Of a DNA stretch of 64,000 nucleotides, positions 41,481 to 52,101 are shown piece by piece (positions within the stretch are counted from its first letter, which is position 1; the number at the start of each line of letters is the position of its first letter). The stretch lies in assembly GCA_019113295.1 (NCBI GenBank), contig DXHR01000018.1, forward strand, positions 62,001 to 126,000. Reading direction: 5' to 3'. The translations under genes and the position numbers were made by a program. This DNA comes from Candidatus Salinicoccus stercoripullorum. Lineage in GTDB: Bacteria; Bacillota; Bacilli; Staphylococcales; Salinicoccaceae. The notes under the pieces were generated by a model. It ran no database searches and was not told the origin of the DNA. It was given only the letters and a program-made list of their open reading frames with translations.

Positions 41481-44400
41481 TGTCTCTCGCCCCGCTTTCA
41501 AAATTCTCTATCGTTTCGTCATCCACCGTATTCATCCTGATATCCCGACGGTTCATCAGCGGATCGATGCGGCAGGCGGATTTGAAGTCGCACATTTCAC
41601 ACGCGAGCCTCGTATTCGACGGATCGAGTGATATCGGTGAGGCAAGCACCTCACCCCGGTACATGCGGTCCGTCGTGTCCCGGTACATCTGCATGATATA
41701 TTCCGCATAATGTTCAAACAGAAGCGGGCTGTAGTACCTGTGCCGTGTCGCTTTATTTATTTTCCCGGTCCTGGTGACTGAGATCGGGTAGTAGGTGCTG
41801 TACGCTTTGTAATCATCGAGTTTTGACAGCATGCCCGTAATGCCGGCCGAGGTCTCATCGATCATGCCGTCATAGTCGGCATTTTCATTGATGAAGGCGC
41901 CGTCCGGCCGCATGCGCTTCTTCTGTTCCTGTTCGGCGTGCTCCAGCGACTCCTCACCGTCGAGCGAGATGAGCGGATCCCTGACCGGGAAGAACAGCAT
42001 GCTGTTCGGCATGATCCTCTCTTTGCCGAAATACTCCGGCCCTTTCTCCACAAGTACATGCATATATGTCATCATCTGCAGTTCGAGGCCATTCAGTATG
42101 CCCGCTTTCGAAATGGAACGTGCACTCGACTTGTAGTCGATCAGGTTCACATAGGCGCCGTCCTTCGTCTCATACATATCCACCCGGTCGATCTTGCCCC
42201 GCAGGTGGATCGTGTGTCCGTCCCCGCTCGTCAGCGTCACTTCGTCAATCGGACTTTTCACGAAGCCGTATGACAGTTCGGCTTCTGCAATCCTGTAGTC
42301 TCCCAGTTCCTCGATATCCCGCATGAACAGGAGCAGACGGACGATTGCACCCCCTGCACGCTGCTTCAGCGACTGGTAGTATCCCGTGTGATCGAAGATG
42401 CCGAACTGTATCGACCGGGCAAAACGCTCGATGGAATCCTCCACCTGCATCCTTATCTTCTCTTCATCATGGATGAGCGTAAACCCGAGTTTCGTCACGG
42501 TATCATAGAGTACTTCGTGGTACAGGTTTCCCAGTTCAAGCGGTGCCACCTGATAGGGCTTCCTCACATTGAGCTTGAGGCCGTAGGCGCTGAAATGCTG
42601 GAACTGGCAGCGGTGGAACGTCTCAAAACGCGAGACGCTCGCATTCATCTCCCCGCCGTACAGCGCCTGTGCGGCTTCTGTTGACAGCGGCCGGGCACGG
42701 TTGTCATGTGTCAGATTGCGTCTGAGCCTCGGATAGAAATCATGCCAGCTGTCCTTCATGAGCATCTGGAACGTCTCGATCCAGGGCCGGTATTCCGGCA
42801 GCCTGAGGAAATCCGCGGGGTCCTCCACCTGTGACGTCATCATCTCACGCATTTTCAGGTGCAGGAGCGGCTCCATGCTGGCGGCCGATGATATCAGGCG
42901 CTCCGGATTGAAGCGGCTGTACTCACTCACCCGCCTGTACTCGTAATTCCTCACACGCTCCGGGTGAGGAGGCATCACTTCATCGAGGAACGGACTGCGC
43001 TTTGTCACATCACCCGACGGCAATGTGACACTCCAGCTGAGGTACAGCCCCTCGGTCGCCCGGGTGATCGCCAGATAGAATACGAAACGTTCATCCCGGG
43101 CAAGTGTCCTTGAGCTTGGCGACAGTTCGATGTCCGCCCGTTCAAAGAGTGCCTTTTCCTCGTCGGAGATGATGTCGCTGTTCCTTGTCTCCCGGGGCAT
43201 TGCGTCACGGTTCACGCCGATCAGGAAGATATATTTCTTGTTCTCCACTTTCGACAGGTCGAGTGAACCGACCATCACCTGGTCTATTGTGGAAGGGAGC
43301 AGGCTGAATTCCGCATTTTTAAGCCCGTCCATGAAGGCCTCATAGAAGACCTGGAAACGGACTGCTTCGTCGTCGTAGACGACATAGGCATCGTCCAGCA
43401 GGCGGATGAACATATTATATGCCTGTTCGGTTTCATCCCTTTCCTGGATCTGGTTGTTTTCATCCTGACGGACCATCTCCTCAGTGATCTTCTCAACTAT
43501 TCCTTCTGCCATCAGGAAATCATAGATCAGGCCGATGTAATCGCGCACTGTCCGCTCCGTCCTGAATTCGGCGAACAGCTTCTCAAGACGCGAGAGGACT
43601 TTATTCTTGAAGTCGATCATATCCTGATACTGTCCGCTCTTGTCCACGGTATGGAGCACGCCGTTTTCGTCCGGCACTGTGATGTAGCGGAATTTGTCGT
43701 CATCGAACAGGGCGGCGCCGCCGAGGCCGCGCTCCAGCGCAAAGTTCTCCAGCTGGTCGATGTACACCCTGTCTGTATCCTCACACAGATATCCTGTCTT
43801 CAGCACGTTCATGAATGAATTGAATTCGTAATTTTTCGTGTAGCAGTCGAGGAGCGCCATGATGAACTGGATGAACGGGTGGGAGTACATCTGGACTTTC
43901 TTGTCGATATGGTATGAAATGCCGAACCGCCTGAAGACGGACCTGATGATCGGTTCATAGGAGACATCCCTGTAGAGGATTCCGATATCGTTGTAGTAGG
44001 CGCTGCCGCCTGCCACGAGACGTTCTATCTCCCGTGCCGTTTCAGTGATCTCCTCAAGGGCATTCGGCGCTTCGGTGATCGTCACTCCCTCATAGTCATA
44101 CATCGCTTCCTGTTCTGCGAAATGCGATTCGATCTGGATGAGACCTTTCTTTTCGGAGCGTTTGAAGTCCTGGCCGAAATGCTCGAATTCGAGGTTATCA
44201 TCCCCCATGAAGAAACGGAGCCTTTCGATGACGGCATCCGTCTTCCTGAACAGTTCCTTGTTCGTCCCCTGATGTGTGAGGAGGATGTTTATTTCCCGCA
44301 CGCGGCTGTGAAGCGCCTCTATCAGGGCATATTCCACTTCGGTGAAGTTGTGGAAACCGTCGATATAGATCACTGCATCCTCGAGCGATCTGATGGTCTC

Positions 44401-44973
44401 ACCGGAGTAGAGGAGATCGATGAACTGGTCGGTCAGGTTCAGATCTTCTATCTGGAGTTCCGCCGTCCGCCGGAGCCACTGTTCATAGATGTGGCAGAGG
44501 TCGCTGAACTTGTCCTTCATGCGGCCGGTGTCAGGCTCCGCCCGTCTCAGATCGAGGGGGGTCACCCGGTAGGCGCTCAGCTCTTTGAGCATATCGAGCA
44601 CTTTCCCGGAGAATTTTATGTATTGCGAACTGTCCCTGTAGAACGACAGCTCCTCCTTCATCTCCGTCATCATCTTGTGGAGCAGCATTATATGCCCGCT
44701 TTCCGACAGTGCGTCCCGTGTGGAATGGCCTGTCTCGTTGAAGACATGCCACATGAAGCGGGAAAAGCTGAATACTGCGGCCCTTAGACTGCCGCCTCCC
44801 CCGTTGCCCCGGGCATCCGTAATGATGTTTTCATATCTCAGCGTATTCTGCGTCGGCGTGATGATATAGATGGCGGCACCAAGCGGCCGTCCTTTCGTTT
44901 CCGCTTCTATGTCGTCGAACATCCGCCCTGTCTTGCCGGTACCGCTGACACCGGTCCATATCTTTATCGTCAT
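41461..44973 (-). CDS. addB: ATP-dependent helicase/nuclease AddB
   Basis: A 1170-residue partner of AddA carrying the second nuclease domain. Walker A is GVSGTGKTGRM near the start. Four Cys for the [4Fe-4S] cluster are visible: C789 (FHRCQFQHF), C1125, C1128 and C1134 (CEMCDFKSAC). The nuclease motif is LIDYKSSARS. ATG 44973 has GAGGAG upstream and gives the family start MTIKIWTGVSGTGKT. It overlaps addA by 20 bases. Confidence 0.96.
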   Translation of the reverse strand: MTIKIWTGVSGTGKTGRMFDDIEAETKGRPLGAAIYIITPTQNTLRYENIITDARGNGGGGSLRAAVFSFSRFMWHVFNETGHSTRDALSESGHIMLLHKMMTEMKEELSFYRDSSQYIKFSGKVLDMLKELSAYRVTPLDLRRAEPDTGRMKDKFSDLCHIYEQWLRRTAELQIEDLNLTDQFIDLLYSGETIRSLEDAVIYIDGFHNFTEVEYALIEALHSRVREINILLTHQGTNKELFRKTDAVIERLRFFMGDDNLEFEHFGQDFKRSEKKGLIQIESHFAEQEAMYDYEGVTITEAPNALEEITETAREIERLVAGGSAYYNDIGILYRDVSYEPIIRSVFRRFGISYHIDKKVQMYSHPFIQFIMALLDCYTKNYEFNSFMNVLKTGYLCEDTDRVYIDQLENFALERGLGGAALFDDDKFRYITVPDENGVLHTVDKSGQYQDMIDFKNKVLSRLEKLFAEFRTERTVRDYIGLIYDFLMAEGIVEKITEEMVRQDENNQIQERDETEQAYNMFIRLLDDAYVVYDDEAVRFQVFYEAFMDGLKNAEFSLLPSTIDQVMVGSLDLSKVENKKYIFLIGVNRDAMPRETRNSDIISDEEKALFERADIELSPSSRTLARDERFVFYLAITRATEGLYLSWSVTLPSGDVTKRSPFLDEVMPPHPERVRNYEYRRVSEYSRFNPERLISSAASMEPLLHLKMREMMTSQVEDPADFLRLPEYRPWIETFQMLMKDSWHDFYPRLRRNLTHDNRARPLSTEAAQALYGGEMNASVSRFETFHRCQFQHFSAYGLKLNVRKPYQVAPLELGNLYHEVLYDTVTKLGFTLIHDEEKIRMQVEDSIERFARSIQFGIFDHTGYYQSLKQRAGGAIVRLLLFMRDIEELGDYRIAEAELSYGFVKSPIDEVTLTSGDGHTIHLRGKIDRVDMYETKDGAYVNLIDYKSSARSISKAGILNGLELQMMTYMHVLVEKGPEYFGKERIMPNSMLFFPVRDPLISLDGEESLEHAEQEQKKRMRPDGAFINENADYDGMIDETSAGITGMLSKLDDYKAYSTYYPISVTRTGKINKATRHRYYSPLLFEHYAEYIMQMYRDTTDRMYRGEVLASPISLDPSNTRLACEMCDFKSACRIDPLMNRRDIRMNTVDDETIENFESGARDNGPMDS

Positions 44974-45001
44974 AATATTCCACTCCTCGGGGTAGACAAA
45001 A

Positions 45002-45022
45002 GACACCCATCATCCGGGTGCC
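45002..45022 (-). terminator. Hairpin between the signal peptidase gene and addB
   Basis: GGCACCC / GGGTGTC arms with one G-U pair and a 7-base loop, then TTTT on the minus strand. It may partly separate addBA from the signal peptidase transcript. Confidence 0.65.
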
Positions 45023-45030
45023 TTTTCCAC

Positions 45031-45564
45031 TTAGTCAAAATTGATGGATATTTCATTGAGCGGCCAGAATCGGAGCTGGACTTCCCCGATCACTTCCGAC
45101 TGGCTGACCAGTCCGAAATCACGGCTGTCCCGGCTGACCGGCCGGTTGTCGCCCAGCACGAGGAGGGTCCCTTCCGGGATCGTCTCCTCTTCGACACCAA
45201 GTTCCTCCAGTGTGAAATTGTCCATGTATGAATCTTCCGTATGCGTCACGTAATCCTCATTGAGCGGCTCGCCGTTCACATAAACCTGCTTGTCTTCCAT
45301 CCTGACGGTGTCACCGGGTGTGCCGATTACACGTTTCACATAGGCCGGCCCCTTTTCAGAATTGAAGACGATCACGTCACCCGTCTCATAATCGGTGAAA
45401 TTATCCATGAATTTGTTGACCACCACTTTGTCCCCGTCCTCGAATGTCGGGTCCATGCTCAGTCCATCCACCGTGAACGATACGAACAGGAACTGTCTGA
45501 TTATCACTATTAGGACCACCGCGACCATTATCGCGACGAGCCATTCCTTTATTTCCTTCAGCAT
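45031..45564 (-). CDS. lepB: Type I signal peptidase
   Basis: A 177-residue membrane-bound protease that removes signal peptides from exported proteins. One N-terminal membrane helix (about 8-28) precedes the catalytic Ser36 (DGLSMDPTF) and the general base Lys77 (YVKRVIGTPGD); the GDNRPVSRDSRDFG box is present. Residue numbers equal those I recall for S. aureus SpsB. Only one copy is present, while S. aureus has an inactive SpsA beside SpsB. Confidence 0.95.
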   Translation of the reverse strand: MLKEIKEWLVAIMVAVVLIVIIRQFLFVSFTVDGLSMDPTFEDGDKVVVNKFMDNFTDYETGDVIVFNSEKGPAYVKRVIGTPGDTVRMEDKQVYVNGEPLNEDYVTHTEDSYMDNFTLEELGVEEETIPEGTLLVLGDNRPVSRDSRDFGLVSQSEVIGEVQLRFWPLNEISINFD

Positions 45565-45576
45565 AATGCCACACCT

Positions 45577-46176
45577 CTATTTATCCATTTTTCTGTGAAT
45601 GTACTTCTGGTACCATTTCGAAAAGAAATAGACGAGCACCAGTCCGGCAATTGACAGCGTAAGCCGCAGCGGCGAATTGAAGAATGATGTGACATCGTAT
45701 CCCACAAGAGCCATCGTCAATATCATGATCGCTTTTGCTGCAAGCAATATATACAAGTATACGACTTTTTTAAGATTCGATAAAGCCGCAATGACATTGA
45801 TCACCGACGTTGGCGTAAAAGGCAGCGACAGCAGGACGAACAGGAAGACGAAACCGCGCCGGTCGATGAACGACAGCATCTGGCCGAGCCTTCTGTGCTT
45901 CCTGATATACTTCTGTGCGGGTCTCCTGAAAAAATAACGTACGAGCAGGAACACGAGGTAGCTGCCGAGCACCGTCCCGGAATAGCTTGACAGGGAGCCA
46001 AGTATGAAACCGTATGAATTTATATTGACTACCACGATGATGAACAGTGGCAGAAACGGCAGGAATGATTCCATCAATACGAGCAGGAACCCCACGATGA
46101 GCCCGAGCTGCTCAACTTCCTGAAACAGCTGTTCAAGCCCTTCCTGAGTCATCAGCTTTTCAAATATTGCTTCCAC
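45577..46176 (-). CDS. TVP38/TMEM64 (VTT domain) family membrane protein
   Basis: A 199-residue membrane protein with about five membrane segments. It has the family features MESFLPFLPLFIIVVVNINSYGF (the acidic entry motif) and SLPFTPTSVINVIAALSNL. VTT proteins are linked to lipid scrambling or transport of undecaprenyl phosphate; the role here is not known. It is 12 bases from lepB and probably cotranscribed. Confidence 0.88.
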   Translation of the reverse strand: MEAIFEKLMTQEGLEQLFQEVEQLGLIVGFLLVLMESFLPFLPLFIIVVVNINSYGFILGSLSSYSGTVLGSYLVFLLVRYFFRRPAQKYIRKHRRLGQMLSFIDRRGFVFLFVLLSLPFTPTSVINVIAALSNLKKVVYLYILLAAKAIMILTMALVGYDVTSFFNSPLRLTLSIAGLVLVYFFSKWYQKYIHRKMDK

Positions 46177-46201
46177 ATTAATAACCCCGTCCTATTTAAG
46201 A

Positions 46202-46230
46202 AAGGCTATATTACACTGTAATATAGCCTT
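46202..46230 (-). terminator. Terminator of pgi
   Basis: Perfect 13-base arms AAGGCTATATTAC / GTAATATAGCCTT with a 3-base loop, and TTTCTT on the minus strand, 24 bases after the pgi stop. Confidence 0.85.
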
Positions 46231-46254
46231 GAGTTCTATACAATTATATAATTT

Positions 46255-47577
46255 TTATCCGAGTCTGTCATTCAATTGCTTCCGCAATTCTTCATACCCG
46301 GATTTTCCGAGCAGTGCGAACATATTCTGCTTGTATGCTTCCACACCCGGCTGGTTGAACGGATTGACGCCGAGCAGGTAGCCGCTCAGTGCACATGCGA
46401 TTTCGAAGAAGTAGACCATGTAGCCGAACGTGTAGGCATCCATCTTCGGAATCTGCACGACCATGTTCGGCACACCGCCGTCCACATGGGCAAGGATCGT
46501 GCCCGTCATCGCCTTGTGGTTGACAGCGTCGACTGTTGTCCCCGCAAGGTAGTTGAGGCCGTCAAGATCGACCTCCTCCTCTTCGATCGTCAGATCGGAC
46601 AGCGGTGTTTCTACATCGATGACCGTCTCCATCAGCATCCTTCTGCCTTCCTGGATATACTGTCCCAGGGAATGCAGGTCCGTAGTAAAGTTTGCACTGT
46701 GGGGCAGGATGCCCTTATTGTCCTTCCCTTCACTTTCCCCGAACAGCTGCTTCCACCATTCGCCGAAATATTTGAGCCGCTCGTCATAGTTGATGAGCAT
46801 CTCGACATCGTATCCTTTGGCCAGGAGCGCATTCCGCACTGCTGCATACTGGTAGGCCGGATTGTCTTCGAGTGCTTCCGCCGCCAGGTCGTCCATTGCT
46901 GCACGCGCACCTTCCATCATCCGGCTGATATCGATGCCTGATGCGGCGATCGGCAGGAGTCCGACAGCGGTCAGTACAGAATATCTGCCGCCGACATCAT
47001 CGGGTACGACGAACATTTCATAACCCTGCTCTTTGGCCAGTGTGTTGAGTGCCCCCTTCTCCCGGTCTGTCGTGACATAGATGCGGTCAGCCGGGCTGTC
47101 ATACTTTTCCCCAAGCAGTTTCTTGAACACGCGGAACGCGATGGCCGGTTCCGTCGTTGTGCCGGATTTGCTGATGACATTGATGGAGAAGTCCCTGTCC
47201 TTCAAATAGTCTTTGAGCTCATTCATGTAATGGCTGGACAGGTGATGACCGGCGAAGATGATCTCCGGCCCGTTCTGGCCAAACGCCGGCGCCATCATTT
47301 CAATCGCAGCCTTCGCCCCCAGGTAGGAGCCGCCGATGCCGATTACAACCAGGACATCAGAGTCACTCCTGATTTTGTCCGCTGCTTTTCCCACGCGGGA
47401 GAACTCTTCCTTATCATGGTCTTTTGGCAGATCGACCCAGCCGAGATAATCGCTGCCTGCACCGGTGCCTTCGCGGATCAGTGAATGGGCGGCTGAGACG
47501 AAGGGCTTCAGGTTGTCCAGTTCCTCTTCGTTTAAAAATGCTGAAACATTACTATAATCGAATTTGATGTGTGTCAT
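46255..47577 (-). CDS. pgi: Glucose-6-phosphate isomerase
   Basis: A 440-residue enzyme of glycolysis that interconverts glucose-6-phosphate and fructose-6-phosphate. Motifs are [18 protein letters not shown] (about residues 71-88), [17 protein letters not shown] and [17 protein letters not shown] 47577 ([11 protein letters not shown]) has GGAGG upstream. It lies next to the signal peptidase region as in S. aureus. Confidence 0.97.
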   Translation of the reverse strand: MTHIKFDYSNVSAFLNEEELDNLKPFVSAAHSLIREGTGAGSDYLGWVDLPKDHDKEEFSRVGKAADKIRSDSDVLVVIGIGGSYLGAKAAIEMMAPAFGQNGPEIIFAGHHLSSHYMNELKDYLKDRDFSINVISKSGTTTEPAIAFRVFKKLLGEKYDSPADRIYVTTDREKGALNTLAKEQGYEMFVVPDDVGGRYSVLTAVGLLPIAASGIDISRMMEGARAAMDDLAAEALEDNPAYQYAAVRNALLAKGYDVEMLINYDERLKYFGEWWKQLFGESEGKDNKGILPHSANFTTDLHSLGQYIQEGRRMLMETVIDVETPLSDLTIEEEEVDLDGLNYLAGTTVDAVNHKAMTGTILAHVDGGVPNMVVQIPKMDAYTFGYMVYFFEIACALSGYLLGVNPFNQPGVEAYKQNMFALLGKSGYEELRKQLNDRLG

Positions 47578-47631
47578 AGCATCCTCCAAATAGTTTATCT
47601 ATCTTCTACATTGTAGATAAAAAGGGCATGA

Positions 47632-48438
47632 CTAATCAAATATTTTCGACGTTACTTTTTCCAGTGCGCTTTTTTGGGGGATGATCCCGCTGATCTCATC
47701 CGCCTTCCCTTCATGCAACAGATTGACGATGCGGCTGCCGACGATGACGCCGTCACATGCAGAACCGACTTTCTCCGCCTGTTCGCGCGTACTGATGCCG
47801 AATCCTGCACATACAGGTGCACGGCTCAGTTCAGTGATGTGCTCCAGATGATCATAGAGGGAATCGTCAAAGCCGTCGCGGACACCCGTCGTGCCGTTCA
47901 CCGTCACCGCATAGACGAAACCTTCCGCGGTCCCCGTCACTTCCCGGATACGTTCCTCGCTGCTCGTCAGCGTGACGAAGCGGATGATTGCGATGTCGTA
48001 TTTGGCAAGCGGCGCGCCGAACTCGCCCTCCTGTTCGAACGGGACATCCGGCAGGATGACGCCGGCGACACCCGCTTCATGCGCAAGGCCGGAAAATTTT
48101 TCCGCCCCTAGGCTGAGTACCGGATTTGCATATGACATGATGACGACGGGAATGCTGATTTCCGCCTTTATGCGGGCCAGTTCCACAAGCACCGCCTCAA
48201 GCGTCACGCCTTCGGCCAATGCACGCCGGCCCGCCGCCTGGATTGCCGGGCCGTCCGCCACAGGATCCGAGAATGGAATGCCGAGCTCGATGATCGATAC
48301 GCCCGCTGACTCCAGCTCACTGATCCGGTGCCCGAGATTCGACAGCCCGCCGTCACCGGCCATGATATAGGCGATGAAGGCTTTTTCATTTTTTTCCTTC
48401 AGTCTGTTGAATGTGTCCCCGACCTTGAATTTACTCAT
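47632..48438 (-). CDS. trpA: Tryptophan synthase alpha chain
   Basis: A 268-residue subunit that cleaves indole-3-glycerol phosphate and passes indole to TrpB. The catalytic acids are Glu51 ([11 protein letters not shown]) and Asp62 (VADGPAIQ). It is last in trpDCFBA and overlaps trpB by 8 bases. A weak hairpin near 47593-47620 may end the transcript. Confidence 0.97.
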   Translation of the reverse strand: MSKFKVGDTFNRLKEKNEKAFIAYIMAGDGGLSNLGHRISELESAGVSIIELGIPFSDPVADGPAIQAAGRRALAEGVTLEAVLVELARIKAEISIPVVIMSYANPVLSLGAEKFSGLAHEAGVAGVILPDVPFEQEGEFGAPLAKYDIAIIRFVTLTSSEERIREVTGTAEGFVYAVTVNGTTGVRDGFDDSLYDHLEHITELSRAPVCAGFGISTREQAEKVGSACDGVIVGSRIVNLLHEGKADEISGIIPQKSALEKVTSKIFD

Positions 48439-49645
48439 ATCCGACCGCCCCTTTCAGCCGTTCCTTGATTTCGGCAACATCTTTGTCCCCTCTGCCAGAC
48501 AGACAGATGACAAGACTCTGTTCCTTTGTCATCCCGGGCGCCATCTTCAGCGCGTGGGCGACGGCATGGGCGCTTTCAAGGGCCGGGATGATGCCTTCGG
48601 TCCGTGACAGCACCCTGAAGGCATCGAGTGCCTCCTCATCAGTGACATGTGTATATTCTGCACGGCCGATTGACTCGAGGTGGCTGTGCTCCGGTCCTAT
48701 TCCCGGATAATCAAGACCTGCGGATATCGAATAGGCTTCCTGTATCTGTCCCGCTGCATCCTGCAGCAGATGCATTTTTGCACCGTGGAGGATGCCGATG
48801 CGGCCGTCTGCGAGCGAAGATGCATGCTCGCCCGTCTCAATACCGTGCCCTGACGCCTCCACACCGATCATCCTTACCGACTCCTCTTCGATGAACGGAT
48901 GAAACATGCCGATGGCATTGCTGCCGCCGCCGATGCATGCAACAACTGCATCCGGCAGTCTGCCTTCAATATCCGCCATCTGCCGCTTCGTCTCTTTGCC
49001 GATGACCGACTGCAGGTCACGCACAATTTCCGGAAACGGATGCGGGCCGAGCGCCGAGCCCAGAATGTAATGGGTGTCACCGACATTCGCCACCCAGTAG
49101 CGCAGCGCCTCGTTCACCGCATCCTTCAGTGTGCCGCGTCCCTGGTCCACGCTGACGACCCGGGCGCCCAGCAGTTCCATGCGGAACACGTTCAGCTCCT
49201 GACGCCTCACATCCTCTTTCCCCATGAACACCACGCAATCCAGATCCAGCAGCGCACACACAGTGGCGGTTGCCACACCATGCTGGCCGGCCCCCGTCTC
49301 GGCCACGATCTTCCGCTTGCCCATGCGGCGGGCCAGCAGTGCCTGCCCGATCGTATTGTTGATCTTGTGGGCGCCCGTATGGTTCAGATCCTCACGCTTG
49401 AGATAGATTTTTGCCCCGCCGCACTGCTCTGTCAGATTTTCCGCCGGGTAAAGCGGCGTCTCCCTGCCGACATAGTCCTTCATGTATGACTCCAGCTCAA
49501 GCTGGAATTTCTGGTCCGCCTTCGCTTCGCTGTACGCAGCCTCCAGCTCCTTCACCGCACTCATGAGCGTCTCTGGTACATACCTGCCGCCGAATTCCCC
49601 GTAATGCCCGCGGACATCCGGCTGTCTATAAGTCTTCTCCATCAT
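48431..49645 (-). CDS. trpB: Tryptophan synthase beta chain
   Basis: A 404-residue PLP enzyme that joins indole to serine. The PLP lysine is Lys94 ([13 protein letters not shown]), and the phosphate-binding loop [12 protein letters not shown] is present. The start [27 protein letters not shown] is typical of the main TrpB1 type. It overlaps trpF by 20 bases, with GAGGAG before the ATG. Confidence 0.98.
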   Translation of the reverse strand: MMEKTYRQPDVRGHYGEFGGRYVPETLMSAVKELEAAYSEAKADQKFQLELESYMKDYVGRETPLYPAENLTEQCGGAKIYLKREDLNHTGAHKINNTIGQALLARRMGKRKIVAETGAGQHGVATATVCALLDLDCVVFMGKEDVRRQELNVFRMELLGARVVSVDQGRGTLKDAVNEALRYWVANVGDTHYILGSALGPHPFPEIVRDLQSVIGKETKRQMADIEGRLPDAVVACIGGGSNAIGMFHPFIEEESVRMIGVEASGHGIETGEHASSLADGRIGILHGAKMHLLQDAAGQIQEAYSISAGLDYPGIGPEHSHLESIGRAEYTHVTDEEALDAFRVLSRTEGIIPALESAHAVAHALKMAPGMTKEQSLVICLSGRGDKDVAEIKERLKGAVGYE

Positions 49646-50249
49646 TTACACTCCTCACTTCATTCATGATATCCCTTATCTTCTCCGGGTCCTTGACCCC
49701 GTCTGTCTCCGCACCGCTTGAGAGGTCCACTGCATATGGCCCGACTTCTCTGTAAGCCGCTTCGATGTTGCCGGCATCAAGACCGCCGGCAAGTATCAGC
49801 CGCCCCTTATCGATATCGGGATGGTCGAGGTCCGACCAGTCGAATGCTTTGCCGGTGCCGCCGCGCGCATTCTTACTCCCGCTGTCGATCAGTATGAAGT
49901 CTGCCGGGAAGCTGAACATCTCCATGAATGTACAGGGGGATGCGTGCGAAAAAGCTTTGATGACGCGCGCATTGATCGATCCGGCAAAAACTTCGTCCTC
50001 ATCACCGTGAAGCTGGACGTAATCGAGCCCGACGCGCCGGATGGCTTCATCGATTTCATCTTTTTCGGCATTCACGAACACACCGGCCTTTTTGATACAA
50101 GAACTCAGTTCACCGGCAATTTCCTCAGCTTCCCCGACCGTCACCCGGCGGCGGCTGTCAGCGAACAAAAATCCGATCATATCCGCGCCGCTCTCCTCAG
50201 CCGCTTTTGCCGCTTCCACCGTCTGTATTCCGCAGATCTTCACTTTCAT
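49626..50249 (-). CDS. trpF: Phosphoribosylanthranilate isomerase
   Basis: A 207-residue TIM-barrel enzyme of tryptophan synthesis. The catalytic Cys6 is in MKVKICGIQ and the catalytic Asp is in [21 protein letters not shown]. Other motifs are [16 protein letters not shown] and [10 protein letters not shown]. Its ATG directly abuts the trpC stop codon. Confidence 0.95.
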   Translation of the reverse strand: MKVKICGIQTVEAAKAAEESGADMIGFLFADSRRRVTVGEAEEIAGELSSCIKKAGVFVNAEKDEIDEAIRRVGLDYVQLHGDEDEVFAGSINARVIKAFSHASPCTFMEMFSFPADFILIDSGSKNARGGTGKAFDWSDLDHPDIDKGRLILAGGLDAGNIEAAYREVGPYAVDLSSGAETDGVKDPEKIRDIMNEVRSVNDGEDL

Positions 50250-51014
50250 CTATACCGTCACCTTTAGTTCCTTTATTTTCCCGGACGGATCCTCGGCTGT
50301 CATCAGTGTTTCACCGACCAGCAGGCCTTTCGCACCGGCACGCTGCATCCTGAGCGCATCCTCCCGCGTCCGGATGCCGCTCTCTGCTATGAATGATGGG
50401 CCGAAGTCCCGGTATTTCCCGAGCAGTTTTTCCGTATTCGCAATATCCACCCTGAATGTCTTCAGGTCCCGGTTGTTGATACCGATGATTTGCGGGTTTA
50501 TTTTGAGAGCGCGTTCCATCTCGGTTTCATCATGAACTTCGACCAGCACATCGAGGCCGAGCGACTTTGCATGATCGTAGAGGGCTTTGAGTGCCCCGTC
50601 ATCGAGCGCTGCCACGATGAGCAGGATGACATCCGCACCGTACCGGTAGGCATTGTCGATCTGACGCGTATCGATGATGAAGTCCTTGTTGAGCACCGGT
50701 ACATCCACAGTCCGTTTCACCTGTTCGAGATCGGACATCGTGCCGGAGAAGAATTTCTGATCCGTGAGGACCGAAACAGCATCCGCTCCCCCCTCAGTAT
50801 ATTTTGCCGCCTGTTCCGACGGGTTGATACCCTGGTTGATATCCCCTTTTGACGGTGACGCACGTTTCACTTCGGATATGAGCGCCATCGTACTTGAAAC
50901 CTTGAGCTTTTCCGCCAGTGAAACCGGCTCTCTGTCCGCTGTAAGCGGGCCGCGCGGCAGGCTGTCCAGCTCCGCTTTCTTCTGTGCGATGATTTCATCC
51001 AGTATGGTCCCCAT
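50250..51014 (-). CDS. trpC: Indole-3-glycerol-phosphate synthase
   Basis: A 254-residue TIM-barrel enzyme of tryptophan synthesis. Family motifs are ISEVKRASPSKGDIN (about residues 46-60), VLNKDFIIDTRQI, IGINNRDLKTF and FIAESGIRT. It abuts trpD upstream and trpF downstream without spacing. Confidence 0.97.
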   Translation of the reverse strand: MGTILDEIIAQKKAELDSLPRGPLTADREPVSLAEKLKVSSTMALISEVKRASPSKGDINQGINPSEQAAKYTEGGADAVSVLTDQKFFSGTMSDLEQVKRTVDVPVLNKDFIIDTRQIDNAYRYGADVILLIVAALDDGALKALYDHAKSLGLDVLVEVHDETEMERALKINPQIIGINNRDLKTFRVDIANTEKLLGKYRDFGPSFIAESGIRTREDALRMQRAGAKGLLVGETLMTAEDPSGKIKELKVTV

Positions 51015-52079
51015 CTATATCACTCTTTCGTTCGAATATTTGACCATGTTCCTGAGCTTGGCCAGTGCATTGCCTGTTTCGATGCTTTCCCTCGCAAGCC
51101 CGATGCCGGCCTCGATCGAATCGGCAGCACCGGCGGCATACATGCCGAGGCCTGCGTTCAGCAGTACTGTGTCCCTCTGTGCGGGCGTCGCATTTCCTCC
51201 GAGTACATTCTTCAGTATTTCCGCATTTTTACTGCTGTCCCCGCCGACAATCTCCTCGAGGGGATATGTGGTGAGCCCGACGGATTCCGGTGTGAATTTC
51301 ATTTCGTATATGGCTCCGCCTTCGAGCAGGGCCATATGGTTCTCTCCGGCAAGTGACGCTTCATCCATATGACCGGCGCCGTTGATGACGACCGCCCTTT
51401 TGCGTCCGAGGCGCTTCAGTACCGTCGCCATCATCACGAGCTGGCTGCGGTCGTAGATGCCGAGGAACTGATGGTCGAGCTCCACCGGATTGATGAGCGG
51501 GCCGATGAGATTGAAGATCGTCGGCACCCTCAGATCCTGCCTGACTTTCATGATCTGCCGGAGCTTCGGATGCACGTGCGGTGCAAAGAGGAAGGCGATG
51601 TTGTTTTCCTGGAGCATCATGTCTGTGTCCTCCGGGCCGAAATCGAGTGCAACACCCAATTCCGAGAGTACATCCGAACTGCCCGTCCTGCTCGTCACGC
51701 TCCTGTTGCCGTGTTTCGCGACTGTCACATCGGCCCCGGCAAGGACGAACGCCGACGCTGTTGAAATATTGAAGCTGTGCGAGCCGTCGCCGCCGGTACC
51801 GCAGTTGTCCATCACATTGGTCATCGTGCGTCTGATCGGCAGCGCGTTTTCCCTCAGTACTCCGACGAGTGCGGCAATCTCCTCCACCGTCTCGCCCTTC
51901 GCCTTCAGTGCCATCAGGAATGCCGCCACTTCGGAGTCACTCACGGCGTCGTTCAGGATGATCTCCATCGCCTCCGCCATCTCTTCGAACTCCAGATTTT
52001 TACGTGCGGACAATTTTTTAAGATGAGTGCGTATGCTTCGTTTTTCAACCTGTAAAGTGAATGCCTGATTTGTGTTCAT
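51015..52079 (-). CDS. trpD: Anthranilate phosphoribosyltransferase
   Basis: A 354-residue enzyme that joins anthranilate to phosphoribosyl pyrophosphate. Key motifs are DNCGTGGDGSHSFNIST (PRPP site), AKHGNRSVTSRTGSSDVL and FAPHVHPKLRQI. ATG 52079 has AAAGGAG upstream and gives an N-terminus about 20 residues longer than usual. It is the first gene of the operon, directly behind the second T-box. No trpE or trpG lies upstream, so anthranilate must come from elsewhere. Confidence 0.96.
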   Translation of the reverse strand: MNTNQAFTLQVEKRSIRTHLKKLSARKNLEFEEMAEAMEIILNDAVSDSEVAAFLMALKAKGETVEEIAALVGVLRENALPIRRTMTNVMDNCGTGGDGSHSFNISTASAFVLAGADVTVAKHGNRSVTSRTGSSDVLSELGVALDFGPEDTDMMLQENNIAFLFAPHVHPKLRQIMKVRQDLRVPTIFNLIGPLINPVELDHQFLGIYDRSQLVMMATVLKRLGRKRAVVINGAGHMDEASLAGENHMALLEGGAIYEMKFTPESVGLTTYPLEEIVGGDSSKNAEILKNVLGGNATPAQRDTVLLNAGLGMYAAGAADSIEAGIGLARESIETGNALAKLRNMVKYSNERVI

Positions 52080-52101
52080 TATCCATTTCTCCTTTCGAAT
52101 G

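Noticed and set aside
40008-41540. Long plus-strand open frame (510 codons) opposite addA
   Set aside because: It is antisense to a clearly coding gene, has no family similarity or ribosome site, and long shadow frames are expected in GC-rich DNA. The same applies to 14698-15885 and the antisense frame opposite cdr.
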